Notes: generated by a model not told the origin, from the sequence alone. A stretch of 64,000 nt of DNA from Naumannella cuiyingiana (GCF_013408305.1 NZ_JACBZS010000001.1:2108001-2172000), one strand, 5' to 3'. Positions 1-9,095 are shown, counted from the first letter of the stretch. Numbers and translations: made by a program.

Positions 1-1
1 G

Positions 2-619
2 GCGCATGCCGCCTTCACCGAACCACTCTCCTGCGCCCTGCACGCGGTGGAGCGGGCCCAGATCACCTTCGACGACGTGGTGGTGGTTGCCGGCGCCGGC
101 CCGATCGGCCTGGGCATGATCGCCGGTGCCGCCGCGAAGTTCCCGGCGGAGATCATCGCCCTGGACATGGACGAGCGCAAGCTCGAGCTGGCGAAGCGTA
201 CCGGTGCGACGATGACGATCAACATCGCCGAGGAGGACGCCGTCGCGAAGATCAAGGAGCTGACCGACGGCTACGGCGCCGACGTCTATCTGGAGGGCAC
301 CGGACACCCGTCGGCGGTGCCGCAGGGCCTGAACCTGCTGCGCAAGCTCGGCCGATTCGTCGAGTACTCGGTGTTCAAGGACGACGTCAGCGTCGACTGG
401 TCAATCATCTCCGACGACAAGGAGCTCGACGTTCTCGGCGCCCATCTCGGTCCGCGCTGCTGGCCCGCGGCGATCCGGATGGTGGAGCAGGGCCGACTGC
501 CGCTGGACGACATCGTCACCCACCAGTTGCCGATCACCGAGTTCAAGCGCGGCATCGACCTGGTCGACTCCGGACGCGAGTCGATCAAGGTCAGCCTGAT
601 CCCGGGCGGTCAGCCGTGA
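2..619 (+). CDS. Zinc-type MDR dehydrogenase, C-terminal part (polyol, perhaps erythritol/threitol dehydrogenase)
   Basis: The 5' end lies outside the window; the frame is open from base 2 (AHAAFTEPLSCALHAVERAQ), so about 205 C-terminal residues are present. The glycine-rich NAD(P)-binding motif VAGAGPIGLG, an acidic beta-2 region (ALDMDERK) and the EGTGH and GAHLGP blocks mark a medium-chain alcohol dehydrogenase of the sorbitol/threonine dehydrogenase branch. The wording of the C-terminal half resembles erythritol/L-threitol dehydrogenases of mycobacteria (from memory, not searched). Its stop overlaps the start of the solute-binding protein gene (GTGA, 616-619), so it is probably co-transcribed with the importer and oxidises the imported polyol. 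The exact substrate is inferred. Confidence 0.7.
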   Translation, partial: AHAAFTEPLSCALHAVERAQITFDDVVVVAGAGPIGLGMIAGAAAKFPAEIIALDMDERKLELAKRTGATMTINIAEEDAVAKIKELTDGYGADVYLEGTGHPSAVPQGLNLLRKLGRFVEYSVFKDDVSVDWSIISDDKELDVLGAHLGPRCWPAAIRMVEQGRLPLDDIVTHQLPITEFKRGIDLVDSGRESIKVSLIPGGQP

Positions 620-2010
620 CCATCACCCGCCGCAATGTGCTGCGGGCCGCGGGGCTCGCCGGGCTGGGGGCGGCGCTGCCCGGCGCGCTCGCCGGCTGCG
701 GCATCGGCGGTAGCGTCGACCATCCCAACGGCGCCGCCGCCGTCACCGGCGGATTCGACTGGAAGAAGGTCAGCGGCCAGACCATCCGCCTGCTGCAGAC
801 CCCGCACCCCTACCAGCAGGCCTTCCAGCCGCTGCTCGCGGAGTTCACCGAGCTGACCGGCATCGAGGTCGAGGTCACGTTGGTGCCGGAGTCGGCGTAC
901 TTCACCAAGCTGAACACCGCCCTCGCCGGCGGCGCCGGCAACCCCGACGTGTTCATGCTGGGTGCCTACTTCATCTGGCAGTACGGGCCGCCGGGGTGGC
1001 TGGAGGATCTGCGCCCCTGGATCGACAACAGCGCCGCGACCAGTGCGGAGTACGACTTCGAAGACATCTACGAGGGACTGCGCCGCGCCACGTCGTGGGA
1101 CTTCCGGCTCGGCTCACCGCTCGGCACGGGCGGCCAGTGGGCCATCCCGTGGGGCTTCGAGAACAATGTGATCTGCTACAACAAAGCCTTCTTCGACTCC
1201 CGTGGGATCAAGCCCGCCGACGACTGGGACAACTTCCGGCAGCTCGCGGTCGACCTGACCGATCGGGCCAACGGCCACTACGGGGTCTCGTTCCGCGGCT
1301 CGAAGTCGTGGGCGACCATCCACCCGGGTTTCATGACCCAGTACTCGCGGATGGGCGCCAAGGACTACGAGGTGGTCGACGGCACGCTGCGGCCCGGAAT
1401 GGCGACGCCCGAGGCGATCGAGTTCCAGAAGCAGTGGGTCGAGCTGGCCCAGCTCGCCGGGCCCGTGTCCTGGACGACCTATGAGTACCCCGACTGCACC
1501 CGCGACCTCGGCAACGGCAGCGCCATGATGGTCTACGACGCCGACAGCGCGACCTACCCGCAGAACCTGCCCGGCGCGAGCGCCGAGGCGGGCAACCTGG
1601 CCTGGCACCCGGGGCCGGCCGGCCCCGGCGGCAGCTACGCCACCAACCTGTGGACCTGGTCGCTGGCGATGAACTCGGCCTCGCCGAACAAGCTGGCCTC
1701 CTGGTTGTTCATCCAGTGGGCCACCGGGAAGGAGGCGATGTCGGCCGCCACCCGCTCCGCCTTCGCCGACCCGACCCGGGCCTCGGTCTTCGACGGCGCC
1801 TTCAAGCAGACCCTCGGCGCGTTCCCCGGCTATCTGGAGGCGTTCGAGACCGTGATCGACTCCTCGACCATCCAGTTCACCCCGCAGACCAAGTTCTTCG
1901 AGACCACCCAGGGCTGGGCGGTCGCCCTCCAGGACATCTACTCCGGCAGCGATCCGGTCGAACGGCTGGAGTCGTTCGCCCGGACCGCCGCCTCCAAGGT
2001 CAACGTCTGA
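616..2010 (+). CDS. Polyol/sugar ABC transporter substrate-binding lipoprotein (Tat-type signal)
   Basis: 464 residues, family 1 extracellular solute-binding protein. The N-terminus carries a twin-arginine motif (R5-R6 in TRRNVLRAAG), a hydrophobic stretch and a lipobox ending LAGC at Cys28, so it is probably exported folded by Tat and anchored as a lipoprotein. The mature part shows the usual SBP pattern (LNTALAGGAGNPDVFML, PWGFENNVICYNK, TNLWTWSLAMN). The GTG start at 616 overlaps the dehydrogenase stop. Two permease and two ATPase genes follow directly, making one import operon. It delivers a sugar or polyol to the membrane complex; the ligand cannot be read from sequence, but the upstream dehydrogenase suggests a polyol. 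Confidence 0.85.
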   Translation: MTITRRNVLRAAGLAGLGAALPGALAGCGIGGSVDHPNGAAAVTGGFDWKKVSGQTIRLLQTPHPYQQAFQPLLAEFTELTGIEVEVTLVPESAYFTKLNTALAGGAGNPDVFMLGAYFIWQYGPPGWLEDLRPWIDNSAATSAEYDFEDIYEGLRRATSWDFRLGSPLGTGGQWAIPWGFENNVICYNKAFFDSRGIKPADDWDNFRQLAVDLTDRANGHYGVSFRGSKSWATIHPGFMTQYSRMGAKDYEVVDGTLRPGMATPEAIEFQKQWVELAQLAGPVSWTTYEYPDCTRDLGNGSAMMVYDADSATYPQNLPGASAEAGNLAWHPGPAGPGGSYATNLWTWSLAMNSASPNKLASWLFIQWATGKEAMSAATRSAFADPTRASVFDGAFKQTLGAFPGYLEAFETVIDSSTIQFTPQTKFFETTQGWAVALQDIYSGSDPVERLESFARTAASKVNV

Positions 2011-2049
2011 GCGGCCGCGCGCCGACCCAACCATGGAAGGGAGTCGACG

Positions 2050-3018
2050 ATGACTGCCCCCGCGGGCGAAAAGCCCGACACCGGATCGCCCGATGATCAT
2101 CGGGCCGGATCCGGCCGTGCCGGCGATTCCGGTACGCCGGTCCCCGGCTGGCGCCGCCGGATGCGCCCCTACCTGCTGTCTGTGCCGGCCGTGCTGGTCG
2201 TCATCGGCATCCTCTACCCGTTCGTGCTCGGGGCCATCTATGCGTTCCTGAACTACTCGGCGGCCAACCCCGACCCACGGTTCATCGGATTCGCCAACTT
2301 CGTCTCCGTGCTCGGCGACACCGACTTCTGGGCGTCGGTCCGGATCACCCTGACCTACGCGGTGGTGGCCACCGTCGTCGAGACCGTGCTCGGCGTGATC
2401 ATCGCGCTGCTGCTGAACCGGTCCTCGCTGGTCGGGCGGATCTTCGAGCGGGTACTGATCCTGCCGCTGATGATCGCCCCGGTGATCGCCGGCGTGATCT
2501 GGAAGCTGATGTTCAACCCGCAGTTCGGCGTCCTGAACTACGTGCTGGGGCTCGGTTCGTCCTTCGACTGGTTGAGCCGCGACATGGCGCTGTGGTCCTC
2601 GATCATCGTCGATGTCTGGATCTTCACGCCGTTCGTCGCGATCCTCGTGCTGGCTGGGATCCGGTCGCTGCCACGCGAACCGTTCGAGGCCTCGGACGTG
2701 GACGGTGCGGGCTGGTGGTACTCCTTCCGCCGGCTCATGCTGCCGATGATGTGGCCCTACATCCTGGTCGCCGTGATCTTCCGCTTCATGGACTGCCTGA
2801 AGGTCTTCGACCACATCTACGTCCTCACCGCGGGCGGCCCGGGCATCGCCACGCGTACCCTGCAGATCGGGGCCTATGAGGACTCGATCATCTTCCAGAA
2901 CTACTCCCGCGGCAGCACCTACATGCTGTTGTTGTGGGTGATCGTCTTCATCACCGCGCGCTACCTGGTGTCGGTGCTCGGCAAGGCCCAGCGCCGCGCG
3001 GCCGGGGCGGAGGAGTGA
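2050..3018 (+). CDS. ABC sugar/polyol permease, MalF/UgpA type
   Basis: 322 residues: a roughly 35-residue hydrophilic N-terminus, then six predicted membrane segments beginning at LLSVPAVLVVIGILYPFVLG. The cytoplasmic EAA loop (EASDVDGAGWWYSFRRLMLP) that contacts the ATPase is clear. An AGG-rich Shine-Dalgarno (ggaagggag) precedes the ATG, 39 bp after the lipoprotein gene. It forms the transmembrane heterodimer with the next gene product. The stop at 3018 is two bases before the next ATG, with the ribosome site (aggag) overlapping the stop codon, which implies coupled translation. Confidence 0.88.
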   Translation: MTAPAGEKPDTGSPDDHRAGSGRAGDSGTPVPGWRRRMRPYLLSVPAVLVVIGILYPFVLGAIYAFLNYSAANPDPRFIGFANFVSVLGDTDFWASVRITLTYAVVATVVETVLGVIIALLLNRSSLVGRIFERVLILPLMIAPVIAGVIWKLMFNPQFGVLNYVLGLGSSFDWLSRDMALWSSIIVDVWIFTPFVAILVLAGIRSLPREPFEASDVDGAGWWYSFRRLMLPMMWPYILVAVIFRFMDCLKVFDHIYVLTAGGPGIATRTLQIGAYEDSIIFQNYSRGSTYMLLLWVIVFITARYLVSVLGKAQRRAAGAEE

Positions 3019-3020
3019 TC

Positions 3021-3890
3021 ATGGCAACCCGAGAGCTCAAACCCGGCCAGCGTCGGATCACCGGCGGCGGGATCGTCGCCGACCTGGCGATCATCGCCTG
3101 GTTCGTCTTCGCGCTGTTCCCGATCCTGTGGATGATCTTGCTGGCGCTGAAGACGCCCGCGGAACAGACATCGACCTACTTCGTGTTCTCCCCGACGCTG
3201 GAGAACTTCGTCACCGTGCTCACCGACCGCGGCACCGAACTGACCAGCGTCGACTTCAAGACCGCGATCCTGACCAGCCTGCTGAACTGCGGCGGCGCGG
3301 TACTGGTGTCGCTGTTGATCGGCATTCCGGCGGCCTATGCGGCCGGGCGCTGGAAGTTCCGCGGCAGCGACGACCTGATGTTCACGATGTTGTCCTTCCG
3401 GTTCGCGCCCGAGCTGATGGTGATCGTGCCGCTGTTCGTGATCTACAACCAGATCGGGCTGTTCGACACCTCGGTCGGCATGATCTGGGTGCTGCAGCTC
3501 GTCACCATGCCGCTGGTGGTGTGGATCCTGCGGTCCTACTTCGCCGACCTGCCCGAGGATCTGGAGCAGGCGGCCCTGCTGGACGGCTACACCCGGCTGC
3601 GGGCGTTCTGGATGATCGCGCTGCCGATGGTGCGGCCCGGCATCGCCGCCGCGGCGCTGCTGGCCTTCATCTTCGCCTGGAACAACTACATGTTCCCGCT
3701 GATCCTCGCCGACTCCGCCGCATCGACGGTCACCGTGGCCATCACCAGCTATCTCGGCGGCGGCGGTCAGGCGTACTACAACCTCACGGCGGCCGCGGCC
3801 CTGCTCGGGGCGCTCCCGCCGCTGATCCTCGCACTGACGATCCAGCGCTACCTGGTTCGCGGACTCTCCTTCGGGGCGGTGAAGAGCTGA
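3021..3890 (+). CDS. ABC sugar/polyol permease, MalG/UgpE type
   Basis: 289 residues with about six membrane segments. The ATG at 3021 is chosen because it sits 5-9 bases after aggag; a longer frame opens at 2934 but overlaps the upstream permease and reads Arg-rich shadow sequence. The EAA motif appears as EQAALLDGYTRLRAFWMIAL, and the C-terminal half has AWNNYMFPLIL, typical of MalG-like subunits. Its stop overlaps the ATG of the first ATPase (TGATG, 3888-3892). Second half of the membrane channel. Confidence 0.88.
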   Translation: MATRELKPGQRRITGGGIVADLAIIAWFVFALFPILWMILLALKTPAEQTSTYFVFSPTLENFVTVLTDRGTELTSVDFKTAILTSLLNCGGAVLVSLLIGIPAAYAAGRWKFRGSDDLMFTMLSFRFAPELMVIVPLFVIYNQIGLFDTSVGMIWVLQLVTMPLVVWILRSYFADLPEDLEQAALLDGYTRLRAFWMIALPMVRPGIAAAALLAFIFAWNNYMFPLILADSAASTVTVAITSYLGGGGQAYYNLTAAAALLGALPPLILALTIQRYLVRGLSFGAVKS

Positions 3891-5020
3891 TGGCAACCTT
3901 GCAGGTGCGCGGACTGCGCAAGCACTACGGGAAGACGGCCGCGGTGGACGGGGTGGACTTCTCCGTCGGCGACGGCGAGTTCTTCGTCATCCTGGGGCCC
4001 TCCGGGGCGGGCAAGACGACGACCCTGAAGGGCATCGCCGGCCTCGTCGAGACCGACGAGGGCACGGTCGAGATCGCGGGCCGGGACATGACCGGGATCG
4101 AGCCCTACCACCGCAATGTGGCGATGGCGTTCGAGTCCTATGCCCTCTACCCGCAGCGAACCGTGGCGCAGAACCTCGCCTCGCCGCTGCGCTCCGGGCG
4201 TACCGGTCGCTATTCCGAATCCGAACAGCGCGACCGGATCGCCGCGGTGACCCAGACCCTGGGCATCGATCACCTGCTGGAACGGTTGCCGCGCGAGCTG
4301 TCCAACGGTCAGCGGCAGCGCACGGCGCTCGGCCGGGTGCTGGTCCGGCCGGCCGACATCTATCTGCTGGACGAGCCGCTGTCCCACCTCGACGCCAAGC
4401 TGCGGGCCGCGATGCGGGCTGAGCTGAAGTCGCTCGGCCAGATGTCCGACACCACCACCTTGTATGTCACCCACGACTACCAGGAGGCGTTGGCGCTCGG
4501 GGACCGGATCGCGGTGCTGCGGTCGGGACGGCTGGTACAGATCGGCAGCCCGGCCGAGGTCTGGCGCACGCCGGCGGACACCTTCGTCGCCAAGGCCCTC
4601 GGCCAGCCGGAGATCAACATCGTCGACGCCGAGGTCAGCGACGGTCGGATCTCGACCCTGGGTTCGAGCTTCACGCCCGGTGCCGATCTTGATCTCGGCC
4701 GGGGTGATCGGGTGCGGCTCGGGCTCCGTCCGAGCGAGATTCAGGTCGATCATGGCGAGCAGGGCCCTGGCGAGGCGCTCGAGCTGACCGGTCGGGTACG
4801 CCTGGCCGAGCGGCTCGGCCGGCAGATCGAACTGACCGTCGATGTCGCGGGTACCGACCTGATCGTCGTCGACGCCGCGGAGTTGCGGCCCGCCGAGGGA
4901 GATCAGGTACGCCTGCGCGTCCCGCTGCACCAGGTACACGTCTTCGCCGCCGGCGGGGACGGCGAGGAGACCGAGCGGCTGGGGGCGGCGGCGCCGCGAC
5001 CGGCGAAGGAGGCACGATGA
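3890..5020 (+). CDS. Sugar/polyol ABC importer ATPase 1 (MalK/UgpC type, Q-loop variant)
   Basis: 376 residues. Walker A GPSGAGKT (36-43), signature LSNGQ (137-141), Walker B plus Glu (LLDE, 159-162), D-loop SHLD and H-loop THD are present, followed by a C-terminal TOBE-like regulatory domain from about residue 240. Two deviations are visible: the Q-loop reads AFESYALYP, so the usual Gln is Glu82, and the signature is LSNGQ rather than LSGGQ. The next gene encodes a second, different ATPase with the same Q-to-E change, as in glycerol/polyol importers that use two ATPases (GlpS/GlpT arrangement). The stop overlaps the next ATG (ATGA, 5017-5020). Confidence 0.88.
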   Translation: MATLQVRGLRKHYGKTAAVDGVDFSVGDGEFFVILGPSGAGKTTTLKGIAGLVETDEGTVEIAGRDMTGIEPYHRNVAMAFESYALYPQRTVAQNLASPLRSGRTGRYSESEQRDRIAAVTQTLGIDHLLERLPRELSNGQRQRTALGRVLVRPADIYLLDEPLSHLDAKLRAAMRAELKSLGQMSDTTTLYVTHDYQEALALGDRIAVLRSGRLVQIGSPAEVWRTPADTFVAKALGQPEINIVDAEVSDGRISTLGSSFTPGADLDLGRGDRVRLGLRPSEIQVDHGEQGPGEALELTGRVRLAERLGRQIELTVDVAGTDLIVVDAAELRPAEGDQVRLRVPLHQVHVFAAGGDGEETERLGAAAPRPAKEAR

Positions 5021-6150
5021 GCACGGCGGTCACGTCGCGGGCGACCGGATCGGGTGTCGCGCCGCAGCGGCTGGTGCTGAACAAGCTGCGCAAGATCTAT
5101 GCCAGCCGCGGTCGCGAGTCGTTCGAGGCCGTCAAGTCGATCGATCTGGAGATCGCGCCGGGCGAGCTGATCGCCCTGCTCGGCCCGTCCGGCTGCGGAA
5201 AGACCACCACGCTGCGGATGATCGCCGGGCTGGAGACGGTGACGTCGGGCGAGATCCTGATCGGCGAGCGTTCGGTCGGTGACCTGCCACCGGGGAAGCG
5301 CAATGTCGGCGTGGGATTCGAGAGCTACGCGCTGTATCCGCCCCTGACGGTGCGGGAGAATCTCGCCTACGGGCTCCGGGCGCGCAAGGTCGCCGATGCC
5401 GACGCGCGGGTCGACGAGATCGCGAAGCGGCTGGACATGACCGAGTTGCTCGACCAACGCCCGGCCGGGCTGTCCAGCGGGCAGAAGCAGCGAGTCGCGC
5501 TGGCCCGGGCGCTGATCCGCAAGCCCCCGGTCCTGCTGCTCGACGAGCCGCTCGGGCACCTCGATGCCTCGGCCCGGCAGCGGGTGCGGCGAGAGCTGAA
5601 GCTCCTGCAGCGGGAGTTCGGCTACACGACGATCGTCGTCACCCATGATCAGTTGGAGGCGCTGAGCCTGGCCGACCGGATGGCGGTGATGGACGCGGGC
5701 GTGATCCAGCAGTTCGGTACGCCGGACGAGGTCTTCGACGACCCCGCCAACCGTTTCGTCGCCGAGTTCGTCGGCGAGCCGGCGATCAACATGTTCGCCG
5801 GCGAGGTGGTCAGGGCAGACGGCGGGCTCGCCGTCCGGGTCGGCGACGGGGTGCTGGAGACCGCGGCGGTCGATGCCCGGCTCGGCGACACCGTGATGGT
5901 CGGCCTGCGTCCCCAGGACACCCAGGTCCTCGGGGACGACGCCACGGGCGGCCTCGGCGGTGCCGTGATCAACTTCGAGGACCTGCTCGAGTTCGGTCAG
6001 GCGTCGGTCCGGGTCAGGGGAGTGGAACAGCCGCTGCTGGTACAGACCCCGCCGGAGGTCGACTGGCGGCCCGGGGACACCGTGCGCTTCGGGGCGCGCC
6101 CGGACCGCGTACACCTCTTCGATTCCCGGTCCGGAGAGCGGATCCGCTGA
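5017..6150 (+). CDS. Sugar/polyol ABC importer ATPase 2 (MalK/UgpC type, Q-loop variant)
   Basis: 377 residues with a 20-residue N-terminal extension before the ABC fold. Walker A GPSGCGKT (56-63), signature LSSGQ (152-156), Walker B LLLDE (173-177), H-loop THD and a C-terminal TOBE-like region are present. The Q-loop again reads GFESYALYP, with Glu102 replacing Gln, matching the neighbouring ATPase. The D-loop is GHLD instead of SALD/SNLD. This is the last gene of the importer operon; a strong hairpin follows at once. It probably pairs with ATPase 1 as a heterodimer. The alternative, two interchangeable homodimers, cannot be excluded. Confidence 0.87.
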   Translation: MSTAVTSRATGSGVAPQRLVLNKLRKIYASRGRESFEAVKSIDLEIAPGELIALLGPSGCGKTTTLRMIAGLETVTSGEILIGERSVGDLPPGKRNVGVGFESYALYPPLTVRENLAYGLRARKVADADARVDEIAKRLDMTELLDQRPAGLSSGQKQRVALARALIRKPPVLLLDEPLGHLDASARQRVRRELKLLQREFGYTTIVVTHDQLEALSLADRMAVMDAGVIQQFGTPDEVFDDPANRFVAEFVGEPAINMFAGEVVRADGGLAVRVGDGVLETAAVDARLGDTVMVGLRPQDTQVLGDDATGGLGGAVINFEDLLEFGQASVRVRGVEQPLLVQTPPEVDWRPGDTVRFGARPDRVHLFDSRSGERIR

Positions 6151-6152
6151 GT

Positions 6153-6180
6153 CCGTCCCGGCCCGGCGGGGCCGGGACGG
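6153..6180. terminator. Bidirectional hairpin terminator
   Basis: A perfect 12-bp GC stem (arms 6153-6164 and 6169-6180) with a GGCG tetraloop fills the 40-bp gap between two converging genes. There is no U-tract, as is common for actinobacterial terminators. It can serve both strands. Confidence 0.75.
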
Positions 6181-6190
6181 GGCGGGACGG

Positions 6191-7801
6191 TCAGTGCTTG
6201 ACGGCCTTCTCGGCACCGGCGCCGGTGAGAGAGCGCACCGACAGCTCGGCGTAACCCTCCTCGCTGGCGGACTCCTTGCCGAGCATCGTGCCGATGAAAC
6301 CGAGCAGGAAGCCCGCGGGGATCGACACCAGACCCGGGTTGTTCAACGGGAACCAGGCGAAGTCCGCCCACGGGATCAGCGACTTCTCCGAGCCCGAGAC
6401 GACCGGGGAGAAGATCACCAGGCCGACGGTGATGATCAACCCGCCGTAGATGCTGCACACCGCGCCGAGCGTGTTGAACCGCTTCCAGAACAGGTTGTAG
6501 AGCAGGGCGGGTAGGTTCGCCGACGCGGCGACCGCGAAGGCCAGCGCCACCAGGAAGGCGATGTTCAGGCCCTGGGCGAGCAGCGCCAGACCGATCGCGA
6601 TCGCGCCGATCACGATGGCGGCGATCCGCGCCACGCGTACCTCCTGGCCCTCGCTGACCCGGCCCTTCTTGATCACCGTCGCGTACAGGTCGTGGGCGAC
6701 CGAGGTCGCCGAGGTCAGCGTCAGGCCGGCCACGACCGCCAGGATGGTCGCGAAGGCGACCGCGGAGATCAGGGCCAGCAGCACCGCGCCGCCGATGCTG
6801 CCGGGGCCACCACCGACGGCCTCGGCGAGCAGCGGGGATGCCACATTGCCGCTGGACTTGCGTACCGCCGATCCGTCACCGGTGTCGAGCAGCGCGGCGG
6901 CGCCGAAGCCGAGCACCAGGGTCATCAGGTAGAAGGCCCCGATCAGACCGATCGCCCACAGCACCGATTTGCGCGCCGCGGCTGCCGTCGGCGTGGTGTA
7001 GAAGCGGATCAGGATGTGCGGCAGGCCGGCGGTGCCGAGCACCAGGGCCAGGCCGAGCGACAAGAAGTCGAACTGTCCGACCAGGTCCTTGCCGTAGAGC
7101 TGGCCGGGCTGCAGGAAGGCCTCGCCCTTGCCGGCATTCTCCGCGCCGGCGGCGAGCAGGTCGGAGATGTTGAACCGGAACATCGCCAGCACCAGGATCG
7201 TGATCAACAAAGAGCCGATCATCAGCAGCACGGCCTTGACGATCTGCACCCAGGTGGTGCCCTTCATCCCGCCGAAGGTGACATAGATGATCATCAGTGC
7301 GCCGACGATCACGATCACGATGTTCTGCAGGAGTTGGTTGCCGGTCACGCCGAGCAGCAGGGCGACGAGCGATCCGGCGCCGACCATCTGGGCCAGCAGA
7401 TAGAAGATCGACACCACGATCGTGGAGGCGGACGCGGCGGTACGCACCGGCACCTGCCGCATCCGGTAGGCGAGCTGGTCACCCATCGTGTAGCGCCCGG
7501 AGTTGCGCAACAGCTCGGCGATCAGCAGCAGCGCCACCAGCCAGGCAACCAGGAAGCCGATCGAGTAGAGGAAGCCGTCGTAGCCGTAGAGCGCGATCGC
7601 GCCGGAGATGCCCAGGAACGACGCCGCGGACATGTAGTCGCCGCCGATGGCCAGGCCGTTCTGGAATCCGGAGAAGCCGCGACCGCCGGCGTAGTAGTCC
7701 GCAGCGCCCTTGGTGTTGCGCGAGGCCCAGATCGTGATCCCGATGGTCAGGGCGACGACGGCGAGGAACAGCCCGATCGTCAGCATGCTGCTGGTGTTCA
7801 C
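6191..7801 (-). CDS. actP: Cation/acetate symporter (SSS family, ActP/MctC type)
   Basis: 536 residues, GTG start, about 13 membrane segments. Family hallmarks of sodium:solute symporters are visible: the N-terminal DYYAGGRGFSGFQNGLAIGG and SAASFLGISG region, FGGMKGTTWVQ, and GTAGLPHILIRFYTTP near the middle. These match the acetate/monocarboxylate branch. It is translated after the small DUF485 gene, with a 4-base overlap (GTGA, 7798-7801). The pair resembles the E. coli yjcH-actP arrangement. Role: uptake of acetate, propionate or similar short acids with Na+ or H+. The propionyl/acetyl-CoA ligase at 17988 could use the imported acid (inference). Confidence 0.88.
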   Translation of the reverse strand: MNTSSMLTIGLFLAVVALTIGITIWASRNTKGAADYYAGGRGFSGFQNGLAIGGDYMSAASFLGISGAIALYGYDGFLYSIGFLVAWLVALLLIAELLRNSGRYTMGDQLAYRMRQVPVRTAASASTIVVSIFYLLAQMVGAGSLVALLLGVTGNQLLQNIVIVIVGALMIIYVTFGGMKGTTWVQIVKAVLLMIGSLLITILVLAMFRFNISDLLAAGAENAGKGEAFLQPGQLYGKDLVGQFDFLSLGLALVLGTAGLPHILIRFYTTPTAAAARKSVLWAIGLIGAFYLMTLVLGFGAAALLDTGDGSAVRKSSGNVASPLLAEAVGGGPGSIGGAVLLALISAVAFATILAVVAGLTLTSATSVAHDLYATVIKKGRVSEGQEVRVARIAAIVIGAIAIGLALLAQGLNIAFLVALAFAVAASANLPALLYNLFWKRFNTLGAVCSIYGGLIITVGLVIFSPVVSGSEKSLIPWADFAWFPLNNPGLVSIPAGFLLGFIGTMLGKESASEEGYAELSVRSLTGAGAEKAVKH

Positions 7802-8148
7802 CGCTCGACCTCCCGCTCGAAGCCCTCGCGCAGCTCGGTGGCCAGCGGATCGAGCTTCTTCTTGGTGTAGTTGGCGTACAGCGCCGCGATGGCGAAGGTC
7901 GAGACGAACTGCAGCAGGCCCCAGACCACCGCGACGTTGATGTGACCGATCACCGGCGTGTTCATGAAGCCGCGGGCCCAGTTGTTGCAGATCACGTAGA
8001 GGATGTACCAGGCCATGAACACCACCGTGGCCGGTACGACGAAGGACAGATATCGCTTGCGCAGAGTGGCAAACTCCGCGCTCTCGGCGATGCGTTGGTA
8101 CGCCTGATGCTCGCGCGGGCTCTCCGCCTCGTATGCCGGATCAGTCAT
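7798..8148 (-). CDS. DUF485 membrane protein, partner of the acetate symporter
   Basis: 116 residues from the ATG at 8148, chosen because aggaggg lies 7 bases upstream; a longer frame from 8199 has no ribosome site. Two membrane segments (YLSFVVPATVVFMAWYILYV and INVAVVWGLLQFVSTFAIAA) and a charged C-terminus (ANYTKKKLDPLA) match DUF485. This family nearly always sits in front of ActP-type symporters and may assist their function. The stop overlaps the symporter start. Confidence 0.85.
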   Translation of the reverse strand: MTDPAYEAESPREHQAYQRIAESAEFATLRKRYLSFVVPATVVFMAWYILYVICNNWARGFMNTPVIGHINVAVVWGLLQFVSTFAIAALYANYTKKKLDPLATELREGFEREVER

Positions 8149-8288
8149 CGTCGACCCTCCTGTCGGCCCCGGGGAAGCCCTGTCGGCCCCGGGCAGCATC
8201 GCATGCCCCGATCGGCGGTCGGTATGTCGGCTCGCGGGTTCGTTGTGATTCCGTTACCTGGGTCGCGTACCCGCCGTCGCCGAGCCGC

Positions 8289-9041
8289 TCAGTGGTCGAT
8301 CCGGATCTGCACGCTCTCGGTGACGTGGCTGAGATCCAGCCGCGAATGGTCGACGGTGGCCGCCCAGGCGACGGTCTGGAAGGGGAGTAGGAGGGGATCG
8401 GGTACGCGGGCGCTGCTGTCGTAGAGCGCCGCGATCTCGCCGAGCACGCGGTCCCGCTCGGCCTCGGGCTGGCGCTGCACCGTCGGCCGGCTGGCGACCA
8501 TGTCCAGCAGGCCGCGGCGGTCGATCGGCACCCAGTTGCGCCAGGTCCGGTGCTCGGCCGGGGCGAAATGCTCGCTGCGTTCGATCGCCTCGATCGCGTC
8601 CGTGCCGTAGTCGCCGCGCATCGCGGTGGAGTCGAGTTGCTGGACCAGTCGCGCCAACCGCTTCACCCAGGGCACGGTGTCGTCGCGGCTGTTCAGCGCC
8701 AGCACGACCCGGCCGCCGGCGCGCAGCACCCGGGCGATCTCCGGCAGCGCGCGGGCGCGGGAACGGCCGGCGGCGAAACCCTCGCCGATGAGCACCCGGT
8801 CGAAGGTGTGGGGGGCGAAGGGCAGGTCCTCGTCGCTGGCCCGGACCGCCCCGCCGTTCACCCGTCCGGCCATCCGCTGGGCCTCGGCGGCGGTCCCCTC
8901 GAGCGCGGTGACCAGGCAACCGGCAGCCGACGCGAGTTCTGCCAGGCCGCCGAGCCGGCCCAGCGCGAGCACCCGCATCCCCTCGTGCGGAAGGGCCCAA
9001 CGGACGCTGTCGGCTCCGAAGGGGGTAGGCCGGGTGCTCAT
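8289..9041 (-). CDS. Class I SAM-dependent methyltransferase
   Basis: 250 residues. The N-terminal half has a Rossmann-like SAM site (VLALGRLGG, then a VTALEGT acidic strand end), DLPFAPHTFDRVLIGEGF as motif II and LPEIARVLRAGGRVVLALNSRDD as motif III, typical of Methyltransf_11 proteins. The glycine motif is atypical (ALGRLGG instead of DxGxGxG). The substrate is unknown. The start has no Shine-Dalgarno; TAGGGT (9053-9048 on the minus strand) ends 6 nt before the ATG, so the mRNA may be leaderless. Divergent from the Fic-like gene at 9096. Confidence 0.75.
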   Translation of the reverse strand: MSTRPTPFGADSVRWALPHEGMRVLALGRLGGLAELASAAGCLVTALEGTAAEAQRMAGRVNGGAVRASDEDLPFAPHTFDRVLIGEGFAAGRSRARALPEIARVLRAGGRVVLALNSRDDTVPWVKRLARLVQQLDSTAMRGDYGTDAIEAIERSEHFAPAEHRTWRNWVPIDRRGLLDMVASRPTVQRQPEAERDRVLGEIAALYDSSARVPDPLLLPFQTVAWAATVDHSRLDLSHVTESVQIRIDH

Positions 9042-9095
9042 GCCGAAACCCTAGTCGTCCGCCGACCCCGGAGGCGGGCTGGCAGACTCGGCGCG

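Noticed and set aside
1114-2814. Very long antisense frames over many genes (for example 1114-2814, 15476-17944, 21672-24308, 57103-59118)
   Set aside because: High G+C leaves the antisense third-position frame open. Products are Arg/Gly/Asp/His-rich without motifs, while the opposite strand encodes clear enzymes.
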